From the NCBI RefSeq assembly GCF_900113055.1, contig NZ_FONZ01000001.1, positions 310,001 through 374,000 on the forward strand: a DNA stretch of 64,000 nt. Reading direction: 5' to 3'. Positions within the stretch are counted from its first letter, which is position 1. Every line of letters starts with the position of its first letter. This DNA is from Flavimobilis marinus (GTDB taxonomy: Bacteria; Actinomycetota; Actinomycetes; Actinomycetales; Cellulomonadaceae). Below, piece by piece: positions 1 through 9,700 of the stretch. The position numbers were made by a program, and so were the translations under genes. The notes beneath the pieces are model-generated. The model saw only the letters and a list, made by a program, of their open reading frames with translations, was not told the DNA's origin and searched no databases.

Positions 1-2
1 CG

Positions 3-455
3 CTGTTCCTCCTGTCGTTCGCGGGCATCCCGCTGACGGCCGGGTTCATCGGGAAGTTCACGGTGTTCAGCGCCGCGGTCGCCGCGGGGGACTGGCCGCT
101 CGCGCTGGTCGGCGTGCTCGCGTCGGCCGTCGCCGTGTTCTTCTACGTGCGGATCGTGGTGCTGATGTACTTCGTGGCACCCGCCGACGAGGCCGCGGCG
201 CGCACGACGACGGACACCCCTGCCGTCGACGCCACCGACGGCTCGGCCCCCGAGCACTGGGACACGCCGGAGGCCGGCGTCGGCCTGCGTCTGGCCACCG
301 CGCCCGCCCGCGCGGCAGCCGGCGTGCAGGTGCTGCGGGGCGGTGCGGGCATCCGCGTCGTGGTCGCGCTGTGCGCGCTCGGCACGATCGCTCTCGGCGT
401 CTTCCCGGGCCCGGTTCTCGATCTGGTGGCCGAGGCGACTAAGTTCATCCCGTGA
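3..455 (+). CDS. nuoN: NADH-quinone oxidoreductase subunit N, C-terminal part
   Basis: This is the last 150 residues of a membrane subunit of respiratory complex I; the 5' part lies outside the window. The frame is open from base 3 and begins in a proton-channel helix whose SFAGIPLTAGFIGKF stretch matches the conserved NuoN 'GIP-TAGF-GKF' signature with its lysine. Two more hydrophobic helices follow: WPLALVGVLASAVAVFFY (about residues 31-50) and IRVVVALCALGTIALGVF near the end. An Asp/Thr/Pro-rich loop (about residues 60-95) separates them and is longer than in many NuoN proteins. The TGA stop overlaps the GTG of the polyprenyl synthase, so the two are probably co-transcribed. NuoL and NuoM share the fold; the terminal gene position and the motif favour NuoN. 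Confidence 0.88.
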   Translation: MFLLSFAGIPLTAGFIGKFTVFSAAVAAGDWPLALVGVLASAVAVFFYVRIVVLMYFVAPADEAAARTTTDTPAVDATDGSAPEHWDTPEAGVGLRLATAPARAAAGVQVLRGGAGIRVVVALCALGTIALGVFPGPVLDLVAEATKFIP

Positions 456-1471
456 GCCCTTCCAACCTCCCCGGCGCGAACCTGCCGGTCCCCGACCCTG
501 CCCTGGCGGACCTCCTCACCGAGCGGCTGGCCATCGTCGAGGAGCGGCTGCGGGACGCGGTCACCCACACCGACGAGCTCGCGGACACGGCGTCCCGCCA
601 CCTGGTCAACGCCGGGGGCAAGCGTCTGCGCCCGCTGCTCACGCTGCTGTGCGCCCAGCTGGGCGACGGGGCGCGCCCGGAGGTCATCGACGCGGCCGTC
701 GTGGTCGAGCTCACGCACCTGGCGACGCTCTACCACGACGACGTGATGGACTCGGCTCCGATGCGCCGTGGTGCGCCCGCCGCGCACGAGGTCTGGGGCA
801 ACTCGGTGGCCATCCTTACGGGGGACCTGCTGTTCGCCCGCGCGTCGGTGACCGTGGCGGGCCTCGGTCCGGACGCGGTGCGCGTCCAGGCGCAGACCTT
901 CGAGCGGCTCTGCCTCGGCCAGCTGCACGAGACCGTGGGACCTGCCGCGGGGGAGGACGCCGTCGCGCACTACCTCCAGGTGCTCGCGGACAAGACGGCC
1001 TCGCTGCTCGCGACGTCCGCGCTCTTCGGCGCGCGGATGGCCGGCTGCCCCGAGCAGGTGGCCCGCGTCGTCGCGGCCTACGGGGAGAAGCTCGGGGTCG
1101 CGTTCCAGCTCGCCGACGACGTGATCGACCTGACGTCCGTCGGTGCCGTCACGGGCAAGACGCCGGGCACGGACCTGCGTGAGCAGGTGCCGACCATGCC
1201 GACGCTCCTGCTGCGGGCGCGCGTCGCCGAGGGCCGTGGCACGGCCGACGACGCCGCGCTGGTCGCGCTGCTCGACGCGGACCTCACCTCCGACGAGTCG
1301 TTGGCTCGTGCGGTCGCCGCGCTCGCTTCGCACGAGGTCGTCGACGAGACCCGCGCCCTGGCCGCCCGTCTGGCGACCGAGGCGGTCGACGAGATCGCGA
1401 GCCTCCCGCCGGGACCGGTCCGGGATGCCCTGACGTCCTTCGCGCAGTCGCTCGTGGAGCGCGCTGCCTGA
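452..1471 (+). CDS. Polyprenyl diphosphate synthase (menaquinone side chain)
   Basis: A trans-isoprenyl diphosphate synthase that condenses isopentenyl diphosphate onto an allylic primer to build the quinone tail. The 339-residue length is normal for the family. It shows the substrate loop GGKRLRP (about residues 55-61), the first Asp-rich motif DDVMD (96-100) and the second motif DDVID (222-226) preceded by FQLA. The GTG start overlaps the nuoN stop (GTGA), which fixes the start and couples quinone-tail synthesis to complex I genes, a common actinobacterial arrangement. Chain length (hepta-, octa- or nonaprenyl) cannot be read with confidence, so no symbol is given. Confidence 0.88.
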   Translation: MSPSNLPGANLPVPDPALADLLTERLAIVEERLRDAVTHTDELADTASRHLVNAGGKRLRPLLTLLCAQLGDGARPEVIDAAVVVELTHLATLYHDDVMDSAPMRRGAPAAHEVWGNSVAILTGDLLFARASVTVAGLGPDAVRVQAQTFERLCLGQLHETVGPAAGEDAVAHYLQVLADKTASLLATSALFGARMAGCPEQVARVVAAYGEKLGVAFQLADDVIDLTSVGAVTGKTPGTDLREQVPTMPTLLLRARVAEGRGTADDAALVALLDADLTSDESLARAVAALASHEVVDETRALAARLATEAVDEIASLPPGPVRDALTSFAQSLVERAA

Positions 1472-1502
1472 GCACACCTCCGACGTCGGGCCGCCGGGGC
1501 GG

Positions 1503-1508
1503 TATCCT
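1503..1508 (+). promoter_or_regulatory. -10-like element before the FHA/kinase cluster
   Basis: TATCCT fits the actinobacterial TANNNT -10 pattern. It would start transcription near 1514-1516 and leave a leader of about 75 nt before the ATG at 1591. No convincing -35 element is visible. Upstream is only the 3' end of the polyprenyl synthase gene, so this is the best candidate for the promoter of the ten-gene cluster. Single-motif evidence only. Confidence 0.3.
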
Positions 1509-1590
1509 GCCCGTGGCCGTCGTCACAGGGAGCTGCGGTCGTGCGCGTAGTGCTGAGATGCGGGGGTCCGGCTCGATGGAGGGGAACATC

Positions 1591-3072
1591 ATGATGGGCG
1601 TCGTCGCTCCCGGAGCGAATGGTCCGATCGCCGGCTACGGCAAGCGCGTCGCCGCGATGCTGGTGGACTGGCTGCTCGCGAGCCTGGTCTTCTCCGTGTT
1701 CGCCGTGCCCGCGGTCCTGGTGCAGGCGGGGGCGAGCGCGGACCTGCAGATATCGCCGGCCTACCTGGTGCTCATGGCCCTCGCCTCGCTGGCGTCGTTC
1801 GCGCTGGTCCTGACGCAGGTGTGGCTCGAGGGCTCGCGGGGCTCGACCATCGGCAAGCGCCTGCTGAAGATCCGCACGGTGGACGCCACGAGCGCGCGAC
1901 CCGTCGGGTTCGGGCGGGCGTTCCTGCGTCAGCTGATCAAGGGCATTCTGTCGGCCGTGCTGCCGCTGCTCGCGCTGTCGCCGCTGTGGGACAAGACCGG
2001 GCGGCTTCGTGCCTGGCACGACAGCATCGCGGACACGGTCGTCCTGGACGGTCTCGCGGCAGGCGGCCAGCAGCGCCCGACCACCGCCTCGTTCGCCCCG
2101 CCGGCCCAGGACCGTCAGCCGCCGTTCGCCGTGCCCGGCGCACCGTCCCAGCCCGCCGCTGCCGTCGGCTACGGGGTGCAGCCGCCCGCGCCGGCGCCCG
2201 TGTCCGCGCCAGCCCCGGCGCCTGCTCCGTACGCGGCGCCCCGCCCCACCGCGGCGCCCCAGCTGCCCGACTACCTGCGCGACTCCGCGCCGCAGGGCGG
2301 GCGGCCACCGCACGCGAGCGAGCTCGGGGCCTACCGGGCGGCTCCCGAGCTTCCCGCGCACGGGGTGCCCGCGCCTCCGGTGTCGGCGCCCACGCCGGCC
2401 GCGGCTCCTCCCGTGCCCCCCGCACCCGCCCCTGCGCGGGCTGCCGTGCCCGCGCCTCCCGCGGCCGCGCTGCACCCGCCTGCACCGCGCCCGGCCGAGG
2501 CCGCCGCACCGGCCGAGCGCGCGGCGTCGGGCGTCATCACGGCGGTGCCGGGCTTCGGCCCCGCTCGCGCCGAGCAGCCGCACCAGAAGGCCCCGGTCGC
2601 GCCGCGTGCCCCCGAGCGTGCGCACGCGCCGATGCCGGAGCTCGAGGACGACCTCGACATGACCCGCCTCAAGCCGGTGCAGACGCAGGAGCCGGCCGCG
2701 CCGCCCGCGCCTGAGGAGGTCGAGGCGGAGATCCCCCCGTCGGCGCTGCTGCGGCTGTCCGACGGTCAGGAGATGACGGTCACCGAGACGGTCCTCATCG
2801 GGCGGAACCCGTCCACGAGCGACGGCGAGACGGTCGGCGAGCTGTTCCGCGTCCCGGACCCGGGGCGTTCGGTGTCCAAGACGCACCTGCTCGTGGGCGT
2901 CGACGACGAGGGCGTGTGGGTCGTGGACCGGGCGTCGACCAACGGCACCATCGTCACGCTGTCCGACGGGCAGCAGATCATCTGCGCCCCGCACCAGGTG
3001 GTCCGGCTGCCCGACGGCGCGGCGGTCGGGTTCGGCGACTACAGCGTCACGTTCGAGTACCGGAACAGCTGA
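1591..3072 (+). CDS. RDD-family membrane protein with C-terminal FHA domain
   Basis: A 493-residue protein in three parts. An RDD membrane domain (about residues 12-150, starting YGKRVAAMLVDWLLA) has two or three helices. A Pro/Ala-rich linker (about 155-380) follows. The C-terminal FHA domain (387-493) shows GRNPSTS, SVSKTH and STNGT, the phosphothreonine-binding landmarks. The ATG at 1591 is preferred over upstream GTG/ATG codons because GGAGGGG sits 7 nt before it. Thr358 lies in an acidic context (LEDDLDMTRL) just before the FHA domain and resembles motifs in the next two genes. As first gene of the cluster it probably recruits phosphorylated partners to the membrane; that role is inference. 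The RDD domain's own function is not known to me. Confidence 0.82.
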   Translation: MMGVVAPGANGPIAGYGKRVAAMLVDWLLASLVFSVFAVPAVLVQAGASADLQISPAYLVLMALASLASFALVLTQVWLEGSRGSTIGKRLLKIRTVDATSARPVGFGRAFLRQLIKGILSAVLPLLALSPLWDKTGRLRAWHDSIADTVVLDGLAAGGQQRPTTASFAPPAQDRQPPFAVPGAPSQPAAAVGYGVQPPAPAPVSAPAPAPAPYAAPRPTAAPQLPDYLRDSAPQGGRPPHASELGAYRAAPELPAHGVPAPPVSAPTPAAAPPVPPAPAPARAAVPAPPAAALHPPAPRPAEAAAPAERAASGVITAVPGFGPARAEQPHQKAPVAPRAPERAHAPMPELEDDLDMTRLKPVQTQEPAAPPAPEEVEAEIPPSALLRLSDGQEMTVTETVLIGRNPSTSDGETVGELFRVPDPGRSVSKTHLLVGVDDEGVWVVDRASTNGTIVTLSDGQQIICAPHQVVRLPDGAAVGFGDYSVTFEYRNS

Positions 3073-3083
3073 GGGGCGCGGAC

Positions 3084-4001
3084 GTGCGGACACTGTGGGG
3101 ATCGGCGACGGATCGCGGCCGCGTGCGGTCGTTGAACGAGGACTCGCTGCTCGCCTACCCACCGGTGTTCCTCGTGGCCGACGGCATGGGCGGGCACGAC
3201 GCCGGCGACGTCGCGAGCCGCCTCGTGGTGGAGGAGTTCTCGTTCCTCGTCGGCCACGACGGCGCGACCAGCGACGACGTGCACGCCTGCTTCGAGCGTG
3301 CGTCCGCGCGCATGCGGGACATCCTGGGGGACCGCACGGCAGGGACCACCGTCGCAGGTGTCGCGGTGACCGCGACCGACAACGGCGAGTACTGGCTCGT
3401 GTTCAACATCGGCGACTCGCGGGTCTACCGCGTGAGCGAGGGCGTGCTCGAGCAGATCTCCGTGGACCACTCCGTCGTGCAGGAGCTCGTCGACTCGGGC
3501 GACCTCGCCCTGGCGGACGCGCGCATCCACCCCGAGCGGCACGTGATCACCCGCGCCGTGGGCACGGGTGGCGTGCCGGACCCGGACTACTGGCTCATCC
3601 CCGCCTCCGCCGAGGACCGGCTGCTCGTGTGCTCCGACGGGCTCACGACCGAGCTGGACGACGCGACGCTCCTGCACGGCCTCACGGCGTTCGCCGACCC
3701 CCAGCAGTCCGCGGACTGGCTGGTGGGCGCCGCCGTGGACGCGGGCGGGCGGGACAACGTCACGGTGATCGTCGTGGACGTCGCCGCCGCGTGGGGCGAG
3801 CTGTCGGCGGAGGAGACCATCACGCGGGGGACCGCCACGGCAGCGCGCATACCGCGCAAGGGCCCCGACGGCGCCCCCTGGGACGAGGAGCTGCACGGCG
3901 AGACCGTCCCGCGCGAGGACCGGGCGGCACCGACCGCGCCGACGCCCGCTGCCCGCAGAGCCATGCCCCCGGTGCCCCCGCCGCCCGCGGAGGTGTCGTG
4001 A
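3084..4001 (+). CDS. PP2C-family Ser/Thr protein phosphatase
   Basis: A 305-residue metal-dependent phosphatase that removes phosphate from Ser/Thr residues. It has the N-terminal RVRSLNEDS motif, VADGMGGH (metal-binding Asp33), a SDGLTTEL motif and GGRDNVTVIVVD (Asp224). The GTG at 3084 is chosen because GAGGGGCG lies just upstream and the catalytic domain begins at once; longer in-frame extensions would run into the preceding gene. The C-terminal tail is not catalytic and contains WDEELHGETVP (Thr274), almost the same word as one duplicated in the following FHA protein. It is the natural antagonist of the kinase two genes downstream. Its stop overlaps the next ATG by one base. No transmembrane segment is seen. 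Confidence 0.87.
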   Translation: MRTLWGSATDRGRVRSLNEDSLLAYPPVFLVADGMGGHDAGDVASRLVVEEFSFLVGHDGATSDDVHACFERASARMRDILGDRTAGTTVAGVAVTATDNGEYWLVFNIGDSRVYRVSEGVLEQISVDHSVVQELVDSGDLALADARIHPERHVITRAVGTGGVPDPDYWLIPASAEDRLLVCSDGLTTELDDATLLHGLTAFADPQQSADWLVGAAVDAGGRDNVTVIVVDVAAAWGELSAEETITRGTATAARIPRKGPDGAPWDEELHGETVPREDRAAPTAPTPAARRAMPPVPPPPAEVS

Positions 4002-5215
4002 TGATCGTCCCCCACTACAGCCCCGGGGCATGGTTCGCCGTCGTCACCGACGGCGTGATCGCCCTGCTGCCCCCGGACACCCTGCCCGCCGTCGTCGAGC
4101 TCGTCTGGGAGGCGGCTCGGGAGGACGCCGCCTTCGAGGACCAGCTGTCGCTGCTGACGTCGGGCCGCAGCACGGGCAAGGCCCCGTTCGCGCTCGTGTC
4201 GCTCGCGGGCGGCGACGTGCGCGCGGCGGTCCGCGGCGACCTGGAGGTTGTCCTCGAGGAGAGCATCGGTGCGCCCCCGCGCCGGGTCGTGGGCGACCAG
4301 ATCCCGTGGACCAGCGTGGCCGCCTCGGCGACGGCCGTGAGCGTCGGCGTGGTCGGCGCGAGCTCTCGGGGCCCCGCGCTGCCCGTGCTGTCCGGCGTCG
4401 TGACCGCGTGCGAGGTCATCGTCACCCTGCGTGAGGCGGACGACGACGTCGCAGACGTCGCCACGCGCTCAGGCGCGGAGGTCGTGGAGTTCGACGAGGA
4501 GCTCGACGGCGTCACGATCCTCTCGCCCCGGCGCGCGGCAGCCGCCGAGGTCGTGGAGTTCGACGAGGAGCTCCACGGCGCCACCATCCTCACGCCGCGG
4601 CGCGCGGCAGCACCCGGCGCCCGGACGCCGGCCTCGCCCGCGACGGGCTCGACCGTCCCCACCGCGGCGACGCCGCTCGCTCCGCCGCCCTTGCCGACGC
4701 CGCCACCTGCGCCGCCAGCCCGGCCCGCGCCCGTGCAGGCGAGCGCGTTCATGCCGGCGCTCGACGACCACGACGGGCTGACGGTGATGAGCTCGGACCT
4801 CGTCGAGATCCGCCGCCAGCTGCCCACGTGGTCCACCAACGAGGTCCCCGGCCCGTTCACCATGCCGACCCTGGTCGCGCCGCCCAAGCTCGTCATGTCG
4901 TCGGGGGTCACCGTCACGCTCGACCGCACGGTGCTGATCGGGCGCGCTCCCGTCGTCTCGCGCGTGTCCAACCGGGACCTGCCGCGCCTGGTGACGGTCG
5001 AGAGCCCCAACCACGACATCTCGCGCACCCACGCGCAGGTGCGCGCCGAGGGCGACCGCGTCCTGCTCACCGACCTCGACTCGACCAACGGCGTCACGCT
5101 CAGCCTGCGCGGGCGGCCCGCCGAGCGGATCCGTCCCGGTGTCGCGGTGGACGTGCCCCCGGACGCGACGGTGGACCTCGGCGACGGCGTCATGTTCCGG
5201 GTGGTGCGGAGCTGA
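4001..5215 (+). CDS. FHA-domain protein with duplicated acidic Thr motif
   Basis: A 404-residue protein that I take as cytoplasmic, since no signal peptide or membrane helix is evident. The N-terminal about 150 residues form an unrecognised globular region (starting MIVPHYSPGAWFAVVTDG). A 23-residue unit is then repeated twice (EVVEFDEELDGVTILSPRR and a near copy), giving Thr172 and Thr195, followed by a Pro-rich linker and a further acidic Thr site, Thr261 (LDDHDGLTVM). An FHA domain occupies about residues 298-404, with LIGR, SRTHA and STNGV landmarks. The ATG overlaps the phosphatase stop and the TGA overlaps the kinase ATG, so translation is coupled. It is probably a kinase substrate and phospho-dependent adaptor. 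The binding partner is not readable from sequence. Confidence 0.8.
   Translation: MIVPHYSPGAWFAVVTDGVIALLPPDTLPAVVELVWEAAREDAAFEDQLSLLTSGRSTGKAPFALVSLAGGDVRAAVRGDLEVVLEESIGAPPRRVVGDQIPWTSVAASATAVSVGVVGASSRGPALPVLSGVVTACEVIVTLREADDDVADVATRSGAEVVEFDEELDGVTILSPRRAAAAEVVEFDEELHGATILTPRRAAAPGARTPASPATGSTVPTAATPLAPPPLPTPPPAPPARPAPVQASAFMPALDDHDGLTVMSSDLVEIRRQLPTWSTNEVPGPFTMPTLVAPPKLVMSSGVTVTLDRTVLIGRAPVVSRVSNRDLPRLVTVESPNHDISRTHAQVRAEGDRVLLTDLDSTNGVTLSLRGRPAERIRPGVAVDVPPDATVDLGDGVMFRVVRS
4478..4615 (+). repeat. In-frame 69-bp tandem duplication encoding the acidic Thr motif
   Basis: Two adjacent 69-base units (4478-4546 and 4547-4615) encode 23 residues each. The protein copies differ at only a few positions (D/H, V/A, S/T and the last residue), while FDEEL, TIL and PRRAAA are kept. 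This indicates a duplication under selection for the motif rather than random drift. Confidence 0.85.
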
Positions 5216-6756
5216 TGCGCGCTCGTCGCGAGCCGTCCACGCCTCCCACGATCCCCGGCTTCCAGTACGTGCGTGTGCTCGGCCTGGGTGGGTTCGCCGA
5301 CGTCTTCGAGTACCGCCAGGAGCTGCCGCAGCGGTCGGTCGCGGTCAAGGTGCTGCTCGCGAGCTCGCTCGACCCGGAGACGCGGGACAGGTTCTTCGCC
5401 GAGGCCAACCTGATGGCCCAGCTCTCGCACCACCCGTCGATCGTCACGATCTACCACGCCGACATCGCCACGGACGGTCGCCCGTTCCTGGTGATGGAGT
5501 ACTGCTCCCGCCCTGGGCTCGGCGCGCGGTACCGCTCGGAGCGGATCACCGTCGCCGAGGCGCTGCGCACGGGCATCCGCCTGGCGTCGGCCGTCGAGGC
5601 CGCGCACCGCCTCGGGATCCTGCACCGCGACATCAAGCCGGCGAACATCCTCACCACGGACTACGGCTGGCCGGCCCTGACGGACTTCGGCATCGCGGCG
5701 ACGACGGGCGGCGACGGCGCTGCCGGGACCGGCATGTCGATCCCGTGGTCCCCGCCCGAGCTCCTCGCCGAGCACCCCACGGGCGACCGGCGCGGCGACG
5801 TGTACTCGCTCGGCGCGACCATCTACTCCATGCTCGCGGGGCGCTCGCCGTTCGAGATCGCGGGCCAGTCGAACGGCCCGGCCGACCTCATCTCCCGGAT
5901 CGAGCGGGTGCCGCTGCCGGCGATCGACCGCAGCGACGTCCCCGCCGGCCTGCAGGCGCTGCTCGCGCGCTGCATGACCAAGGAGCCGGCGCGCCGCTAC
6001 GACTCCGCCCTCGCCGTCGCGCGGGCGCTCCAGCAGGTCGAGCGCTCGCTCGGTCTCACGGAGACGGGCATCGACCTGTCCGAGGACCTGGTCGAGCGGG
6101 TGACGCCACGCACGCCGAGCCCGGCTCCGAGCGGCGAGGGGGAGTCGACGCGGCTCCGGCCGATCGTGAGCATCGAGGCGCAACCGACGACTGTTCCCGC
6201 GTCCGCGGGCGCCGGCGCGACCCGGGTGCCGGCGCCGACGCCCGTGCGTGCGCCGGGGTACGTCGTGCCACCGCCGATGCCGACCTCCGCGCCCTCGAGC
6301 GCGCCGAGCGCGGACCCTGCGCCGTCGGTGCCGCGGCGCCGCGGCGGTACCCTCGCTGCCGTGCTGGCCAGCGTCGTCGTGATCGGCGCCCTCGTCCTGG
6401 TCGCCGCGCTCACCCTCGGCCGCGGGCCGGAGGACAACCCGACGCCCACGCCGACGGCGACGGCACCCGTGACGAGCACCCCCCAGCGGTCCGTCCCGGC
6501 GCCCACCAACCTGCTCGGCTCGCCGCAGGTGGGAGAGCTGGTGCGGTTCCAGTGGACGAACCCGGAACCGATGGAGGGCGACACGTACCGTTGGCAGATC
6601 ATCGATGTGGGCGTCGAGACTGCACCGGAGTCGGTCGACGTACCCTATGTCGACGTCGCTGCCCCTCCTGAGGGCGAGAGGCTCTGCATCGAGGTATCGA
6701 TCGTGCGCAGCGACAGGAGGCTGTCGAACCAACCCGCGGAGGTGTGCTACCCGTGA
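5215..6756 (+). CDS. Transmembrane Ser/Thr protein kinase (PknB-like) with small ectodomain
   Basis: A 513-residue receptor-type kinase. The catalytic domain (about residues 14-290) has the Gly loop GLGGFADV, catalytic Lys45, HRDIKPAN (Asp139) and DFG (Asp157), and a SIPWSPPE activation segment. A Pro/Ala-rich linker precedes one membrane helix (about 377-402, GTLAAVLASVVVIGALVL). The exported C-terminal about 110 residues look Fn3-like, with two cysteines, rather than PASTA. It starts in a TGATG overlap with the FHA gene and its stop overlaps the giant protein's GTG. It probably phosphorylates the FHA and phosphatase proteins upstream. The last about 150 bases use more A/T-ending codons (for example GTA, TAT, CCT, AGG) than the kinase domain, suggesting a diversifying ectodomain. 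Confidence 0.88.
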   Translation: MRARREPSTPPTIPGFQYVRVLGLGGFADVFEYRQELPQRSVAVKVLLASSLDPETRDRFFAEANLMAQLSHHPSIVTIYHADIATDGRPFLVMEYCSRPGLGARYRSERITVAEALRTGIRLASAVEAAHRLGILHRDIKPANILTTDYGWPALTDFGIAATTGGDGAAGTGMSIPWSPPELLAEHPTGDRRGDVYSLGATIYSMLAGRSPFEIAGQSNGPADLISRIERVPLPAIDRSDVPAGLQALLARCMTKEPARRYDSALAVARALQQVERSLGLTETGIDLSEDLVERVTPRTPSPAPSGEGESTRLRPIVSIEAQPTTVPASAGAGATRVPAPTPVRAPGYVVPPPMPTSAPSSAPSADPAPSVPRRRGGTLAAVLASVVVIGALVLVAALTLGRGPEDNPTPTPTATAPVTSTPQRSVPAPTNLLGSPQVGELVRFQWTNPEPMEGDTYRWQIIDVGVETAPESVDVPYVDVAAPPEGERLCIEVSIVRSDRRLSNQPAEVCYP

Positions 6757-9700
6757 CGTCCCGCAGGATGGCGCGCGACGCCCGGCAGATCGACCGAGCT
6801 GCCGGGGCGAACCGTCGTCGTACCTGGACGACGGTCGGGGCCGCCACGCTGGTGCCGGTCCTCCTCGCGGTGCTCGCGATCATCAACCCGGGCGTCAAGG
6901 TCTCGCAGGTGGACCTCAACGACGGCTCCGTGTGGCTGACGAACAAGGCGCAGCAGAAGCTCGGCCGGTTCAACTCCCAGATCGGTGAGCTCGACGGTGG
7001 GCTCGCGTCCGAGCCGGCCCTCGACGTGCTGCAGGCCGGCTCTGACGTGCTGCTGCTCGAGAACGGCAAGGTCACCGTGGTGGACCCGGCCTCGGTCTCC
7101 GCGACGACGCAGCTGTCGTTGCCGGCCGGTGCCAAGGTCGCGATGGCGGCCGGGACCGTCGCGGTGACGAGCGCCGACGGCGAGGTGTGGGTCAGCGCCT
7201 TCGACCAGCTCGACTCCCTGGCCCTCGAGCCGGAGACGGCGACGCTCACGGTCGGTGCGGGCGCCGTCTCGGCGATCACCACCGACGGCGCGGTGCTCAC
7301 CTTCGATCCCACGACGGGGAAGGCGCACCGCACCGAGATCGCCACGGGGGCTCCGGTGACGACGGTCGGTGCGCAGGTTGCCCCGGCGGGCACGGCCGTC
7401 ACGCAGGCCACGGCGGTCGGCGACGACCTCGTGGTCCTCGGCGTCGGGATGCTCTACGGCGAGGGCTGGCAGACGCGCGTGGGCAACCCCGCCGACGTGG
7501 TCATGCTCCAGCACAGCGGGGCCGCGAACGACGAGGTCCTGGTGTCGACGCCCGCCGCGCTCCTGGGCGTCTCGCTCGACGGGGGCTCGGTCGAGACCGT
7601 GCAGGACGGCTTCAGCGGCGTGCCGGCGGCCCCGGTGCGGGTGGGCTCGTGCGAGTTCGGCGCGTGGGCGACGTCCGGCCAGAACTACGTGCGCCGGTGC
7701 GGGCAGGAAGCCCCACAGGTGGCGACCGACCCCGACATCTCCGCCTCCGACGAGCTGGTCTTCAGGGTCAACCGTTCCGTCGTCGTGCTCAACGACGTCA
7801 CCGACGGGCGCCTGTGGCTGCTGGCCGAGATCCCGCAGGTGTTCGAGCCCAACTGGACGGACATCAAGTCCCAGGAGGAGCTCGACGAGTCGGACGAGCC
7901 GTCGGACGAGGTCGAGACCACGCAGAACCTGCTCGAAGAGTGCTCGGAGGCCGCCTCCGCACCGACGGCGCAGGACGACGCGATCGGCGTGCGCCCGGGG
8001 CGGACCACCATCCTGTCGGTCCTCAACAACGACAACTCCGCCGAGTGCGGCATCATCGCGATCTCGCAGTTCGACGCGATCTCGCCCGACTTCGGCCGTG
8101 TGGAGTCGGTCTACGGCGGACGCGCGCTGCAGCTCACGACCGCGGCGGGTGCGAGCGGCGAGCAGTCCTTCACCTACACGATCACCGACGGCCGTGGCCT
8201 GGACGCGCCGTCGACCGCGACGGTGCGCCTGCGCGTGCGGGACGAGGCGCTCAACGACCCGCCCGAGCAGGTGCGCACGAGCGCCGTCGAGGTGGAGGTC
8301 GGTGCGTCGGTGACGTACAACGCTCTGGCCGACTTCGTGGACCCCGACGGCGACGACCTGATGCTCGTCGGAGCGCGCACGGACGGCGCGGGCACCGTCC
8401 GCACCCGCCCGGACGGCAAGCTGACCTTCCTCGCTGACGGCGAGCAGCTCGGTCGCCAGGCCGTGACGGTCCAGGTCTCGGACGGCCGGGAGACGGTCGA
8501 GGGCAGGCTCAACGTGGACGTGCGGCCGGCCGGGTCGCTCGCTCCCGTGATCGACCCGATCCACCAGGTCGCCTACGTGGGCCAGACGATCGACGTCAAC
8601 GTCCTCGCCGGGGTGCGCAGCGCCTCGCGGGAGCCGGTGCGGCTCGCCGGCGTGGAGGCGGTCGACGGCACGACGGTCGAGCCGGACCTCGCGGCGGGCA
8701 CCTTCAAGTTCACCGGGTCGCGGGTGGGCACCTACTACCTTCCGTTCCTCGTGACCGCGACGCCGCAGCAGGCGACCGGGCTCGCGCGGATCGACGTCGT
8801 CGAGCGCCCGTCGGAGGCGCTGCCGCCGGTCGCCGTGCGGGACATGGCCCTGCTGCCGCCCGGCGGCGAGGTCACGATCGACCCGCTGGCCAACGACACG
8901 GACCCCAACGGCGGGGTGCTGGTGCTCGTCTCGGCCCAGACCGAGGACGGCTCCCGGCTCCAGGTCGGTGTTCTGAACCACCGCCTGCTCCGCATCTCCT
9001 CGCAGCGCGCGCTCGAGGGCCCCGAGATCGTCACGTACGTGGTGTCGAACGGTGTGGCGGAGACCAGCGGCGAGGTCGTGGTGCAGCCGACGACGGTGAG
9101 CGAGACTCAGCGGCCGCCGGTCGTGCAGGACGTCGAGGTCTCGGTCCGGACCGGCGGTGTGGTGACGATCCCGGTGCTCGAGACCGCGTATGACCCCGAC
9201 GGCGATACGATCACGCTCGAGCGCGAGCTCGTCGAGCCGGCCTCGGCCGGGCTGATGTTCGTCTCGGGCGACGTGCTGCGGTTCCAGGCGCCCGCGGAGG
9301 CGGGCACCGCGCGGGCGACCTTCGCGGTCAGCGACGAGTTCGGCAACGTCTCGTCGGCGCAGGTCACGGTCTCGGTGCACGAGTCCGACCCCACCACGAA
9401 GGAGCCGGCGCGCCCGGTCGACCTCACCGCCCGTGTGTTCTCCGGAGAGACGGTGCGCATCACGGTGCCGCTGATCGGGATCGACGACGACGGCGACGGT
9501 GTCTCTCTGCTCGGCCAGGCGACCGCGCCCACGAAGGGCCGGATCGTCGCGGTGGGCGCCGACTACCTGGAGTACGAGTCGTTCCCCGGGGAGACGGGAA
9601 CCGACGAGTTCCAGTACGCGGTCGAGGACTGGGTGGGCCAGCGCTCGGTCGCGAACGTCCGCGTCGGGATCGCGGCGCGGCCCACGGAGCCGCAGCCGAT

